Part shown: piece by piece, positions 44,500 to 52,494 of the stretch
Layout of the letters: each line of letters opens with the position of its first letter
Numbering within the stretch: the stretch's first letter is position 1
NCBI GenBank assembly: GCA_016125265.1
Contig: WGMC01000003.1
Coordinates: forward strand, 1-64,000
Source of the DNA: Planctomycetaceae bacterium
GTDB lineage: Bacteria > Planctomycetota > UBA1135 > GCA-002686595
Reading direction: 5' to 3'
DNA: 64,000 bases
The notes under the pieces: generated by a model
Seen by the model: the letters and a program-made list of their open reading frames with translations, nothing else
What the model was told of the DNA's origin: nothing
Database searches by the model: none
Program-made: the position numbers and the translations under genes

Positions 44500-46512
44500 A
44501 TGTACCAGCGGTTTGTGCCTGCGGTGTCTTGGTTCCTCGCGCCCGTCCTCGCGTTTTCGGTGGTCCTCGCCGAGGCCTCCGCCCTGGCACCGACCCAGTG
44601 GGCCGACACCGCCCACCAACCCGGCGGAGCGCTCGTCGGTGCCTCGGGCTTCGTGCTGCACGCGGACGGATCGGCGTGGCAGGGCTTTTCCGCTGCGAGC
44701 CGGCGCTGGCAGTCGGTGGCCGATGTGTCGGACGTCCTCGCGGCGCAAGGAGCGAGGGTCGCGCTCTTCGACAGGGGCGACGCGCAGTTGGTGTGGAGCG
44801 CGTTCGACGGTCGCACCGCGCTGCTCGAGAGCGGCTCCGCCGTGCACACGCTGGCCGAGGGCGATGTGGCCTTGGTGGTGACCGACGGCAAAGCCGGATC
44901 GTTCGCGCACGCGTTCAGCGCGTTGACGGGAGGCTGGTCGTCCGTCGCACTGGAAGGCGGCGCGATTGACGCCGAAGAGATCGCGCTCGGCGACGCGGTG
45001 ATCGCGCTGCGCGATGGCGTCCGTTACCTGGGTTTCGCCGCGCGCACCGGGACGTGGAGCGCGCTCGAAACGCCGACCAACGAGGAGGGCAACCCGCCTT
45101 TCGCGCGCGGCGAAGTGGCGCTGGCGCCGCTGCGTCTCCTGGGCGGTGGCGGTGTGGATCGGATGGCCGCGTTCTCCGGTGTGTTGGGAACGTGGGACGT
45201 GTCCGAACTCCTGCACTTCTCTTCGTCGACGCACATCGGTCGCCACGTGGCGCTGATCCGCGTGCAGCATCCGATCCTGACGCGTTTCTATGCGAGTGGC
45301 TACAGCGCGTACACGGGGCGGTGGACGACGGATACGGCCCACGTGCACACGACCACGGTGGTCGTGCAGTACGGCGGCGAGTCGATCGTGGTGATGGAGA
45401 ACCTCAATCCCGCGTTCAACTTGACCGCGTTCGGCGCACGGCCCGGTGTGTGGAGCACACTCTCGGGCAGCCGCGTGGTGCTCTCCGTGGAGGGCGACAG
45501 CGCCATCGCGGAGAATCCGCTCAATGGCGCCTTGGCCGGAGCGAGTGGCCTGCGCGCGGGTTGGGCCCTCGTCGCGGGAACGGCGCCGCACGGGGTCGCA
45601 CCCGGCTCCGACCACCTCGCGTTGATCCTCGATTCCAACCTGAACTGGCGCACGTTTTCGCCCGCCACGCGGACGTTTTCGGCGCCGGCGGAGGGGATCG
45701 AGTTCAGCAACTCCGCCGCGGTGGCGGGGTTGATCGGCGCCGACGGCCGCGCGCGCGGGGGCTCGCCCCGCGGCGGCATGTGGGTAGAAGGGCCGTTGCT
45801 CAGCTCCGGTTCGACGATGACGGCGATGGGCTCGATCCTGGCCTGGGCCGACGGCACCTCGGGCGAGCTGACTCTGTTCGACGGCCGCACGTCGCAGCTT
45901 CGGCCCGCGCCCGCCGAAATCGCCGCGCCCCAGATCCACGCCGGAGAGCAAGTGCTCGTGGCGGTCGACGCTTCGTCACCTGGGGAGGTGTACGGGTACA
46001 GCGCGCGGCGGGGCGATTGGGCGCTCGCGGGCGACGGCGCGCTGGCGACGCCGTTCGACGTGCCAGTCGAGGTGCTGGGCGACGTCGCGTGGTTGGTGGA
46101 CGGGAACCAGCGGCTCTGGGCCTTTGGCGCCGGCCGCGATGCGGAGCTCGCCCACGACTGGCCCGATGGCCCGGGTTTCCACCTGCCTGCCCCGACGACG
46201 GGCGAGCCCGCCAGCCTGCGCCTGGCGCTCAACGGCGCACCGTCGGAGCTCGCCGTGCTGCTCGCCGCACCGACAGTCGAGGCGAATGGCATCTCGCTGC
46301 CGCCGCTCGTGGGTGTGGGTTTCCTGCCCGTGACCGGCACGGTGACACTCGCCGTGCAGTCCCTTGCACCGACTGGCACGGCGAACCTCGACCTGCCTCT
46401 GCCCGCCGGCGTCGCGCCCGGCACACGCATCTGGCTGCAGAGTGTGCACCTCGATCTCGAATCCGGCGCCCTGCGTTTCGGCGCGGGTGTCGCAGACGCC
46501 TGGCTGTTCTGA
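44500..46512 (+). CDS. Exported repeat protein, novel propeller-like repeat, C-terminal surface domain
   Basis: The 670-residue product has a signal peptide (cleavage near residue 29). Residues 45-555 contain about nine copies of a 50-60-residue unit ending in a short turn: GFSAASRRWQSV, AFSALTGGWSSV, GFAARTGTWSAL, AFSGVLGTWDVS, GYSAYTGRWTTD, AFGARPGVWSTL, TFSPATRTFSAP, GYSARRGDWALA. The consensus is (A/G)(F/Y)SAxTGxW. This looks like a many-bladed beta-propeller or stacked beta-repeat, and I do not recognise a known family. The C-terminal 110 residues include TANLDLPLPAG and RIWLQSVHLD, shared with two other exported proteins here. The role is probably surface binding. Confidence 0.7.
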   Translation: MYQRFVPAVSWFLAPVLAFSVVLAEASALAPTQWADTAHQPGGALVGASGFVLHADGSAWQGFSAASRRWQSVADVSDVLAAQGARVALFDRGDAQLVWSAFDGRTALLESGSAVHTLAEGDVALVVTDGKAGSFAHAFSALTGGWSSVALEGGAIDAEEIALGDAVIALRDGVRYLGFAARTGTWSALETPTNEEGNPPFARGEVALAPLRLLGGGGVDRMAAFSGVLGTWDVSELLHFSSSTHIGRHVALIRVQHPILTRFYASGYSAYTGRWTTDTAHVHTTTVVVQYGGESIVVMENLNPAFNLTAFGARPGVWSTLSGSRVVLSVEGDSAIAENPLNGALAGASGLRAGWALVAGTAPHGVAPGSDHLALILDSNLNWRTFSPATRTFSAPAEGIEFSNSAAVAGLIGADGRARGGSPRGGMWVEGPLLSSGSTMTAMGSILAWADGTSGELTLFDGRTSQLRPAPAEIAAPQIHAGEQVLVAVDASSPGEVYGYSARRGDWALAGDGALATPFDVPVEVLGDVAWLVDGNQRLWAFGAGRDAELAHDWPDGPGFHLPAPTTGEPASLRLALNGAPSELAVLLAAPTVEANGISLPPLVGVGFLPVTGTVTLAVQSLAPTGTANLDLPLPAGVAPGTRIWLQSVHLDLESGALRFGAGVADAWLF

Positions 46513-46523
46513 GCCGGAGGCGT

Positions 46524-46529
46524 TACCCT
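46524..46529 (+). promoter_or_regulatory. -10-like box TACCCT, leaderless start
   Basis: TACCCT ends 7 nt before the ATG of the MoaD-like gene (46537). Confidence 0.45.
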
Positions 46530-46536
46530 CGAGAGC

Positions 46537-46797
46537 ATGCAGGTGCGTGTCGCGAGCGTGCTCTTCGACTACACGGGCGGCCGTGCGGAGTTGGAGGCCG
46601 AGGGAACGACGCCCGCGGAGGTGCTCGCGGACTTGGAGCGCCGCTACCCAGGCCTGCGTTTTCGCGTGGTGGACGAACAGGGCGCGCTGCGCCGCCACAT
46701 GAACCTGTTCCTGGACGCGCGCCCGTGCCGCGACCTCGAACAATCGCTCGAAGGTGTGCGCTGTGTGCACCTACTGGGCGCACTGAGCGGCGGCTGA
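46537..46797 (+). CDS. MoaD/ThiS-like sulfur-carrier-fold protein
   Basis: The 86-residue protein starts VRVASVLFDYTGGRAELEAEG and has the MoaD-type core HMNLFLDARPCRDLEQ. It ends in Gly-Gly (ALSGG), the C-terminus that sulfur carriers need for activation by an E1-like enzyme. Length fits the ubiquitin-like family. It could carry sulfur for molybdopterin or thiamine-like synthesis, but no other such genes lie nearby; a member paired with BNR-repeat proteins is an alternative (a BNR gene lies at 49695). A TACCCT box 7 nt upstream gives a likely leaderless start. Confidence 0.8.
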   Translation: MQVRVASVLFDYTGGRAELEAEGTTPAEVLADLERRYPGLRFRVVDEQGALRRHMNLFLDARPCRDLEQSLEGVRCVHLLGALSGG

Positions 46798-46858
46798 CCC
46801 ACGGCGCTACTCGGTCCGCGGCAACACCGCGGCATGCGGCGGACCACTCGGGACACGC

Positions 46859-46864
46859 TATGCT
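46859..46864 (+). promoter_or_regulatory. -10-like box TATGCT that fixes the start
   Basis: TATGCT ends 7 nt before the ATG at 46872. An earlier in-frame ATG at 46860 lies inside the box, so it would not be transcribed and is rejected. Confidence 0.45.
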
Positions 46865-46871
46865 CGTGACC

Positions 46872-47297
46872 ATGCTCACCACGAGGGGACTGGGCGGTGC
46901 GTTGCGCGTCGGGACATCGATCCTGCTGCTCGGAATGACGGCGGCCTGCACCGTGGAGATCGGGGACATCTCCCTTTCCTACGAGGTCGACGCGGAACCC
47001 GCTGCTGTTTGGGGCGCGATCCAAAAGGGCGCGGGCTCGGCGTATTCGCTGCAGCCGGTGCCCAACTCCGACGCGCCAGGGTTCAGGATCCTGTTGGCGG
47101 GCGAGAACGTGCCGGTCCACGCCGAAGCCAACGTTTCGGTGAGTTCGGGCCGCGAGGCCAGAGTGTCGGTGCATCGTTCGACTCCCGCCACACTCACTGT
47201 CTCCGCTCCGAATCGCTGGTCCGTGGATGCGATCGCGCGGCCCGTTCTCGCTGCTCTGAAAGACGGGGGAATCTCCGCGGAAACCAAGACCTACTGA
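46872..47297 (+). CDS. Hypothetical lipoprotein, DUF3568-like
   Basis: The 141-residue product has a signal with a lipobox (LLGMTAAC, Cys at about residue 26). The remaining 115 residues have an alternating pattern of hydrophobic residues and end VDAIARPVLAALKDGGISAETKTY. This resembles the small DUF3568-type lipoproteins of unknown function; the match is loose. An earlier ATG at 46860 overlaps the promoter-like box and is not used. It stands alone between the MoaD-like gene and a DUF2059-type gene. Confidence 0.6.
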   Translation: MLTTRGLGGALRVGTSILLLGMTAACTVEIGDISLSYEVDAEPAAVWGAIQKGAGSAYSLQPVPNSDAPGFRILLAGENVPVHAEANVSVSSGREARVSVHRSTPATLTVSAPNRWSVDAIARPVLAALKDGGISAETKTY

Positions 47298-47401
47298 CGG
47301 GGGGCTGGGCATGTCGCGGCCAGCGCCAGCAAGGCCCTGGACCCCTGCCTAGTCCCAGCAGCGGCCGAACCCGATCTGCGGCGGATCCTCGCCTCGCGGG
47401 T

Positions 47402-47407
47402 TATCCT
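47402..47407 (+). promoter_or_regulatory. -10-like box TATCCT, leaderless start
   Basis: TATCCT ends 6 nt (GGGCGC) before the ATG at 47414. Confidence 0.55.
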
Positions 47408-47413
47408 GGGCGC

Positions 47414-47890
47414 ATGCGTCACTCCATCTTGCTCTCGATCGTGCTGGCCCTCTCGTCGTTTGGACTCGGCTCTGCCCTTTCCGGCTCCGCGCAGCCGGGG
47501 CAGGAGGGAGCCGCCGCGGAAGAGTCGGATGCGGAGCGTCACGAGCGCCTCGTGCGCGAGCTGATCGAAGTGACCAAGGTGCGTGAGAACCAGGAGCAGG
47601 CCCTTGCGGTGCAAATGGAGGCTTTCGACATGATGCCTTTCCTTCCCGAGGGCTTTGCCGAGGAGTTCGCCGCGCGCTTCGACCACGATTGGTTCATCGA
47701 GGAGTCGGTCAAAGTCTTCCTGGAGCATCTGGAGCCGGAGACGCTGGAAGCCGCCCTCGTGTTCTACCGATCCGAACAGGGAAAGGTTCTCGTGGACGCC
47801 CAGGTGGACATCGCGGTCGAACTGATCCGCATCGGCCAGGCCTACGGCGAGAAGCTGGGCCAAGAGGTCGCCGAAGACCTAACCCGTTGA
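47414..47890 (+). CDS. Exported DUF2059-like protein
   Basis: The 158-residue protein has a signal peptide (to about residue 25) and a helical domain rich in Glu. The phrases LVRELIEVTKVRENQEQ, FDHDWFIEESVKVFLEHLEPETLEAALVFYRSEQGKVL and AVELIRIGQAYGEKLGQEV match the DUF2059 pattern (the Phe-x-x-x-E-Gly-Lys motif). The function is unknown; it is probably periplasmic. The start is supported by a TATCCT box 6 nt upstream. It is convergent with the exported propeller protein, 32 nt between stops. Confidence 0.8.
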   Translation: MRHSILLSIVLALSSFGLGSALSGSAQPGQEGAAAEESDAERHERLVRELIEVTKVRENQEQALAVQMEAFDMMPFLPEGFAEEFAARFDHDWFIEESVKVFLEHLEPETLEAALVFYRSEQGKVLVDAQVDIAVELIRIGQAYGEKLGQEVAEDLTR

Positions 47891-47922
47891 CTTTCGCCCG
47901 AGGCACCCGCGCCGGTTGTGGA

Positions 47923-49419
47923 TCAGCCGATGGTGAGTTCGAGGCCGTTGCTCAGCGAAACCCATTCCGGCGCGCCGGGGTCGAAGAAGCCCGCTTGCAA
48001 GAAGACGCTCGCGCCGAGTAGGGCCGGGTCGTTGATCAGCGCGGGCAGTTGCAGCGTGCCCGCTCCCGGCTGGCCCAGGGCGCCTTGCAATTGCACGGGA
48101 ACGACGAGAGCCGAGGGTGCGACCAGCAACGTGCCGCCGAACAGCGGCAGTGCGGCCGGAGCAGGTGCGATCAGCAACTGACCAAAGCTGCCGCCCAGCG
48201 CCGAGTCCACTCGCACACTGAAGGAGCTGGCGATCTCCGGGCAACCCAGCGAAGAAAGGTGGGGCGCAAAACCGCCGCTGCCCGCCAAGCCATCGCCGTA
48301 TTCGCTGCCACTGCCGTCGCACCCGTCGTCGGGAACCACGGTGACGCTGCAGTAGTAGGGCGTCGTGAAGGTCACGGGGCCCGGTGTGATCACCGTGCCG
48401 TTGCCCGCCTCGCCCTTGGCGTAGGCGCGCAGCCTGTTGTTGAAGTAGTCGACCACCACCATCTTGCCGAGCGCCGGGGTGTAGGCGCCGCCCGTCACAG
48501 TCGTCCAGGGAATTGGTAGGTCGCCGCCGTTGTAACCCCAAACTCCGATCGCGAGTGTTGCGGGATCCACCTCGAGCATGCGCGGCATGCTGATTTTGTC
48601 GATCGAGTGCACGCAGAGCAAGAACTTCCCATTCGGGCCGCGGCTCCAGCCGCGCGGCAGTTCGCCCGAGCTTTGCCCCGGCGGGCTGTCGCTAATCTCG
48701 AATGTCGCATTGCCAACGGGCCCGACCACACGTGTGCCGTCGGCGGAAAGCGGCAACTTGCGCACATTCACCGCCATGGTCGGAAAACCGGGTGCCGGTG
48801 TGATCGACGCCACGAGCAGTGAGTTGGAAACTTCGTCGTAGATCATGCCGTCGTTCGAGTAGAAGTTCGCGCCGTCGATCTTCATCGGCGTAACTCCGTC
48901 ACTGTCGAACAGTGTGTGCCACTGGTTGGCCGCGTCGAAGTACGAGAAGGGCTTCGAAGCCCCGTTGCCCTCGGTGCAGTAGACGCGACCCGAAGGTGTT
49001 GGCGCGTACGCAAAACGCTGGTAGGCGCCCGAGTGAGGACCACCCGGCGAGATGTTCTGCAGCTTGCCCTCTGCGTCGACCAGCCAGATCTCCATGAGCG
49101 GCGTGGGCGTGAAACCCGCGATCAGGGCAGTGAGCACCAGTCGCTGGCGGTAGGGATCGAACACCGCCGAACCCACGAGGTCCAGTGCCTGGACCGTCTT
49201 GACGAGCAGCGCGCTCTCCCCCGTGACCGGATCGACACGCACGATGCCGGCCCCGTTGTAGCCGGGGACCTGGATGGTCGTGGCCGAGAGGAAGAGGTCT
49301 CCCTCGTGGAAGCCGCTGCTCTGGGCGGGCGCTTGGGTGGCGGTTGCCAGGCACGCCGCGACGAGCATTGCACGGGACGAACGACGCAGATGGGGCGCGA
49401 GGAACTGGGGTGCACGCAT
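47923..49419 (-). CDS. Exported propeller-like protein with C-terminal surface domain
   Basis: The 498-residue product has a signal peptide (cleaved near APAQ, residue 33). Residues 40-380 are beta-strand repeats with SMP-30/NHL-like phrases (GIVRVDPVTGESALLV, MLEVDPATLAIGVWGYNGGD, ALGKMVVVDYFNNRLRAYAKG), suggesting a propeller with no catalytic signature. The last 100 residues are ASSFSVRVDSALGGSFGQLLI, LQLPALINDPALLGASVFLQAGFFDPG and SLSNGLELTIG. They form the same type of C-terminal domain as in the IPT-like and repeat proteins here. The protein may be anchored or exported through that domain. A GAGG site precedes the ATG. Confidence 0.72.
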   Translation of the reverse strand: MRAPQFLAPHLRRSSRAMLVAACLATATQAPAQSSGFHEGDLFLSATTIQVPGYNGAGIVRVDPVTGESALLVKTVQALDLVGSAVFDPYRQRLVLTALIAGFTPTPLMEIWLVDAEGKLQNISPGGPHSGAYQRFAYAPTPSGRVYCTEGNGASKPFSYFDAANQWHTLFDSDGVTPMKIDGANFYSNDGMIYDEVSNSLLVASITPAPGFPTMAVNVRKLPLSADGTRVVGPVGNATFEISDSPPGQSSGELPRGWSRGPNGKFLLCVHSIDKISMPRMLEVDPATLAIGVWGYNGGDLPIPWTTVTGGAYTPALGKMVVVDYFNNRLRAYAKGEAGNGTVITPGPVTFTTPYYCSVTVVPDDGCDGSGSEYGDGLAGSGGFAPHLSSLGCPEIASSFSVRVDSALGGSFGQLLIAPAPAALPLFGGTLLVAPSALVVPVQLQGALGQPGAGTLQLPALINDPALLGASVFLQAGFFDPGAPEWVSLSNGLELTIG

Positions 49420-49632
49420 GTGGGGACCTCGGTGGGAGTAGCGGACGGCGCCGCACCAACTGCGGCCGGGGAAGAATGGGCGTGCGCCGTACCGCGTTAC
49501 GGGAAAAGCGTCGAGCGGCGGCTTCCTGTCCCAAACCCGCCCGGCTCGCGGGAGGGGTAGCGGGGCCCTCGCGTTTGCCCGCCGCGGGGCCTCGTGGTCC
49601 GCCTTCGTTTGGAGTGCCCCCGTGGGGCCCGC

Positions 49633-49638
49633 TAGGCT
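49633..49638 (+). promoter_or_regulatory. -10-like box TAGGCT with a leader
   Basis: TAGGCT lies 56 nt before the ATG at 49695, giving a leader with GGAGA 8 nt before the start. Confidence 0.4.
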
Positions 49639-49694
49639 CTCGAACCCCGACGGACGACCCGAGATCCGTCGGTCCGGAGTTGGAGAACCAGCGC

Positions 49695-50918
49695 ATGGCT
49701 AAAAAAGGCACGAAGGTTGTGGCGCGGCGGGGTGCTCCGGCGGCGCGCGGGACCGTGGAACTGCTCGTCGGCACCACGAAGGGGGCTTTCCGATTGCGCG
49801 GGGGCGCCCGCGGCGCGTGGACGGTCGAGGGGCCCTGGCAACTCGGCTCCAAGGTGCACGATTTCGTCGCCGATCCCCGGTCGCCGCGCAACCTGCTGAT
49901 GACCGTCGCCGGTGGGCACCTCGGGCCCACCGTGCTGCGCTCGAAGGACGGTGGGCGGCGTTGGAGCGAAAGCTCGCAGCCGCCGAAGTTCGAACCGCTC
50001 GCCAAGCGCTCGAAGAAACCCGGCGACGACGGCACGAGCCGCGGATTGAGCGTCAAGTACAACGTGTGGCTCTCTCCCGGACACCGCGACGAACGAAACA
50101 CCTGGTACCTCGGCAGCAACCCGCAGGGGCTGTTTGCGAGCGACGACCACGGCGATACGTGGCGCGGTGTGGACGGTTTCAACCTGGCGAAGACGTACTA
50201 CGCGTGGACCGGCGGCCCGGACGGCACACCGGACGGCTCCATGTTGCACAGTGTGTTGGTGGACCCGCGGGATGCCGCGCACCTCTACCTGTCCATGTCG
50301 TCCGGCGGCACGTTCGAATCCCGCGACCGCGGCGCGACGTGGCGCCCGCTCAACCGCGGTGTGTTCGTGGACTTTGGGCCGGTGCCGTACCCGGAGACCG
50401 GCCAGGATCCCCACTGCGTGGTGCTGAGCCCGTCGGATCCCGACCGCCTCTGGCAGCAGAACCACTGCGGTGTGTACCGCTTGGATCGTGAAGCGGAGGG
50501 CGAAGCTGGGGAAGTCTGGACGCGGGTGGGCCTCAAACTGCCCAAGGCGGTGGGGGACATCGGCTTTCCGATCGTCGCCCATCCGACGGACCGCGACTGC
50601 GCGTGGGTGTTCCCCATGGATGGCACACGTCTTTGGCCGCGCACGAGCCCCGGCGGCAAACCCGCGGTCTACCGCACACAAAACGCCGGCCGCACGTGGC
50701 AGCGGCTCGACCGCGGTTTTCCCGAGGCCCAGGCATTCCTCACCGTGAAGCGCCAGGGCATGTGTCTGGCCTCGGATGACGGGGCGCGCAGCGCGGCGTT
50801 GGCACTCGGCACCACCGGTGGCGAAGTGTGGCTCGGTACCGGCGACGGCGAAAGTTGGCGCTGCGTGGTCCGGCACCTGCCGAGTGTGCAGTCCGTGCGC
50901 CGCGCGGGCGCTGGCTGA
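49695..50918 (+). CDS. BNR-repeat propeller (exo-sialidase-like) protein
   Basis: The 407-residue cytoplasmic protein has a lysine-rich start (MAKKGTKVVARRG). Its BNR/Asp-box repeats include SKDGGRRWSESS, SDDHGDTWRGVD, SRDRGATWRPLN, TQNAGRTWQRLD and TGDGESWR, the S/T-x-D-x-G-x-T-W pattern of sialidase-like and VPS10-like propellers. There is no signal peptide. True sialidase active-site residues are not evident, so the name exo-sialidase would be misleading. This gene type is often found near a small MoaD-like gene; one lies about 3 kb upstream here, but the linkage is loose. The start has a TGGAGA ribosome site. Confidence 0.8.
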   Translation: MAKKGTKVVARRGAPAARGTVELLVGTTKGAFRLRGGARGAWTVEGPWQLGSKVHDFVADPRSPRNLLMTVAGGHLGPTVLRSKDGGRRWSESSQPPKFEPLAKRSKKPGDDGTSRGLSVKYNVWLSPGHRDERNTWYLGSNPQGLFASDDHGDTWRGVDGFNLAKTYYAWTGGPDGTPDGSMLHSVLVDPRDAAHLYLSMSSGGTFESRDRGATWRPLNRGVFVDFGPVPYPETGQDPHCVVLSPSDPDRLWQQNHCGVYRLDREAEGEAGEVWTRVGLKLPKAVGDIGFPIVAHPTDRDCAWVFPMDGTRLWPRTSPGGKPAVYRTQNAGRTWQRLDRGFPEAQAFLTVKRQGMCLASDDGARSAALALGTTGGEVWLGTGDGESWRCVVRHLPSVQSVRRAGAG

Positions 50919-50934
50919 CGACGCGCGTGGTGGA

Positions 50935-52326
50935 TCAAGAGCGAGCCAGAAGCGCCAGCACCCGATCGGCGACACTGGTCATCGGCACGACGCCGGCGGC
51001 GGGCGCTCCGCCGCAGTGTTCGTAGCCGACCGAGCACACGAAGGCGGGTCCCTCCTCGGGCCGCTCGGGCAGGCGTCCGTGGCTGCCGCGCACCAGGGCG
51101 CCGTGTGTGGGCACCACGTCCATCAGGTAGCGGAAGCCCAGCTTCTTCATCGCGAGTCGTTTGGCGACGCGCAGTTTGGGCGAGACGAGCCCCGGGTCGA
51201 CGAAGAGCTCCGCCGGGTCGTATCCGGGCTTGCGGTGGATGTCGACGGTCGGCGCGAAGTCGGGGGCCGCGGTCGGATCGTTCCAGTAGTAGTACGTGAA
51301 CCACGAGCCGCGTTCGGCCACCAGCACCAACGGACCGCTGCGCGGGTGGTCCAGGCCGGCTTCGCGCAGGGCTTCGCCGGCCAGCACATCGCCCACACCC
51401 GGAAGGCCCTCGAGCACCTCCTTGGCGGCGTGCCGCGCCACTGCGTCCTTGCAGTAGACATGGGCGATCTGGTGGTCCGACACCGCAAAGGCCGCGCTGC
51501 CGGTCGGATCCAGCACTTCTCCAACCGGGGTATCGCGGACGCTCAAGAGACCGGCCGCGCGAAGGGCTCGGTTCGGGTGCACCGGGCGGTCGACGGGTTC
51601 GATGGCGTACTCCGACGTCACCAACACCGCCGCGCCTGCCCGGTCGGCGGCGTGCACGAGATCGCCGACCAGATCGTCCAACTCCTTGAGGGCCGCCAGG
51701 GAACGGGGCGCGTCCGGCCCGAAGCGCTGGTGGTCGTAGTCGAGGTGCGGCAGGTACACCATCGTCAACGTGGGAGCCTTGCGTTCGAGCACCAACCGCG
51801 TGGCGTCCGTGAGCCAACGACTCGACGGCAGGCCAGCCTTCGGACCCCAGAAGTCGAAGAAGGGAAACGTGCCGAGTTCCGCTTCGAGCTCAGCTCCCAA
51901 ACTGCGCGGCCAACTCTGCACGGCCGGGATCTTGCGGCCGTCGGCCGGGTAGAAGGGCCGCGGCGTGAGCGCGTAGTCGACGTTCGCGCCCATGTTGAAC
52001 CACGCGAACAGCTTGGCCGAGGTGAAGGCCGGCCATTGGGCCCGGGCGCGCTCGTACACCTTGGGCCCTTGCACCAGGGCATTGGGTTGGCGCCACAGCA
52101 TCACCTCGCCCAACTCGGGCCAGTACCAACCGTTGCCCACCACCCCGTGGTCCCTGGGCAACAGCCCGGTCAGCATCGTGGCCTGGGCGGTGAGCGTGAC
52201 GGCGGGGAGCACGGTCGTCATCGGGGCCAACACACCCCGCTGCCCGAGCCGGACCAGGTTGGGGGTGCGTTCGCCGATCTGGCGCGGGCTGAGGCCGACC
52301 GCGAGGATCCAAAGCACGGGTTTCAC
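50935..52326 (-). CDS. Alkaline-phosphatase-fold phosphodiesterase/pyrophosphatase
   Basis: The 463-residue protein is of the type I phosphodiesterase/nucleotide-pyrophosphatase family. The N-terminal MKPVLWILAVGLSPRQI and TPNLVRLGQRG lead to the metal/nucleophile segment VTLTAQATMLTG, with Thr as nucleophile. YLPHLDYDHQRFG (metal ligands) and VTSEYAIEPV with PTHGAL (the later metal site) follow. No signal peptide is present, so it is probably cytoplasmic. The substrate is unknown. The start is GTG, fixed by TAGGCT ending 6 nt upstream. It is convergent with the BNR gene (16 nt between) and divergent from the Rieske gene. Confidence 0.87.
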   Translation of the reverse strand: MKPVLWILAVGLSPRQIGERTPNLVRLGQRGVLAPMTTVLPAVTLTAQATMLTGLLPRDHGVVGNGWYWPELGEVMLWRQPNALVQGPKVYERARAQWPAFTSAKLFAWFNMGANVDYALTPRPFYPADGRKIPAVQSWPRSLGAELEAELGTFPFFDFWGPKAGLPSSRWLTDATRLVLERKAPTLTMVYLPHLDYDHQRFGPDAPRSLAALKELDDLVGDLVHAADRAGAAVLVTSEYAIEPVDRPVHPNRALRAAGLLSVRDTPVGEVLDPTGSAAFAVSDHQIAHVYCKDAVARHAAKEVLEGLPGVGDVLAGEALREAGLDHPRSGPLVLVAERGSWFTYYYWNDPTAAPDFAPTVDIHRKPGYDPAELFVDPGLVSPKLRVAKRLAMKKLGFRYLMDVVPTHGALVRGSHGRLPERPEEGPAFVCSVGYEHCGGAPAAGVVPMTSVADRVLALLARS

Positions 52327-52332
52327 GGGCGA

Positions 52333-52338
52333 AGCCTA
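52333..52338 (-). promoter_or_regulatory. -10-like box TAGGCT, leaderless GTG start
   Basis: TAGGCT on the minus strand ends 6 nt before the GTG of the phosphodiesterase gene. Confidence 0.5.
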
Positions 52339-52480
52339 CCTGTCGGCCGCCGCGCGCCGCGAGTTTCCAGCACAGGCCACACCCCGGGTCGGGCCAAGTG
52401 GGGGCCGGGCGCGGAGTCGGACTGGGAGAACCCGTAGAGGGGCGAGCGCGGGGGTCTCGTGTGCTGCCGCGGCGCTCTGG

Positions 52481-52486
52481 TAGCCT
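52481..52486 (+). promoter_or_regulatory. -10-like box TAGCCT
   Basis: TAGCCT ends 8 nt before the ATG of the Rieske gene, with only GTTCCCCC between. Confidence 0.45.
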
Positions 52487-52494
52487 GTTCCCCC

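Noticed and set aside
46860-46871. ATG at 46860 as start of the small lipoprotein
   Set aside because: It lies inside the TATGCT box; the next in-frame ATG at 46872 has the spacing seen for other starts.
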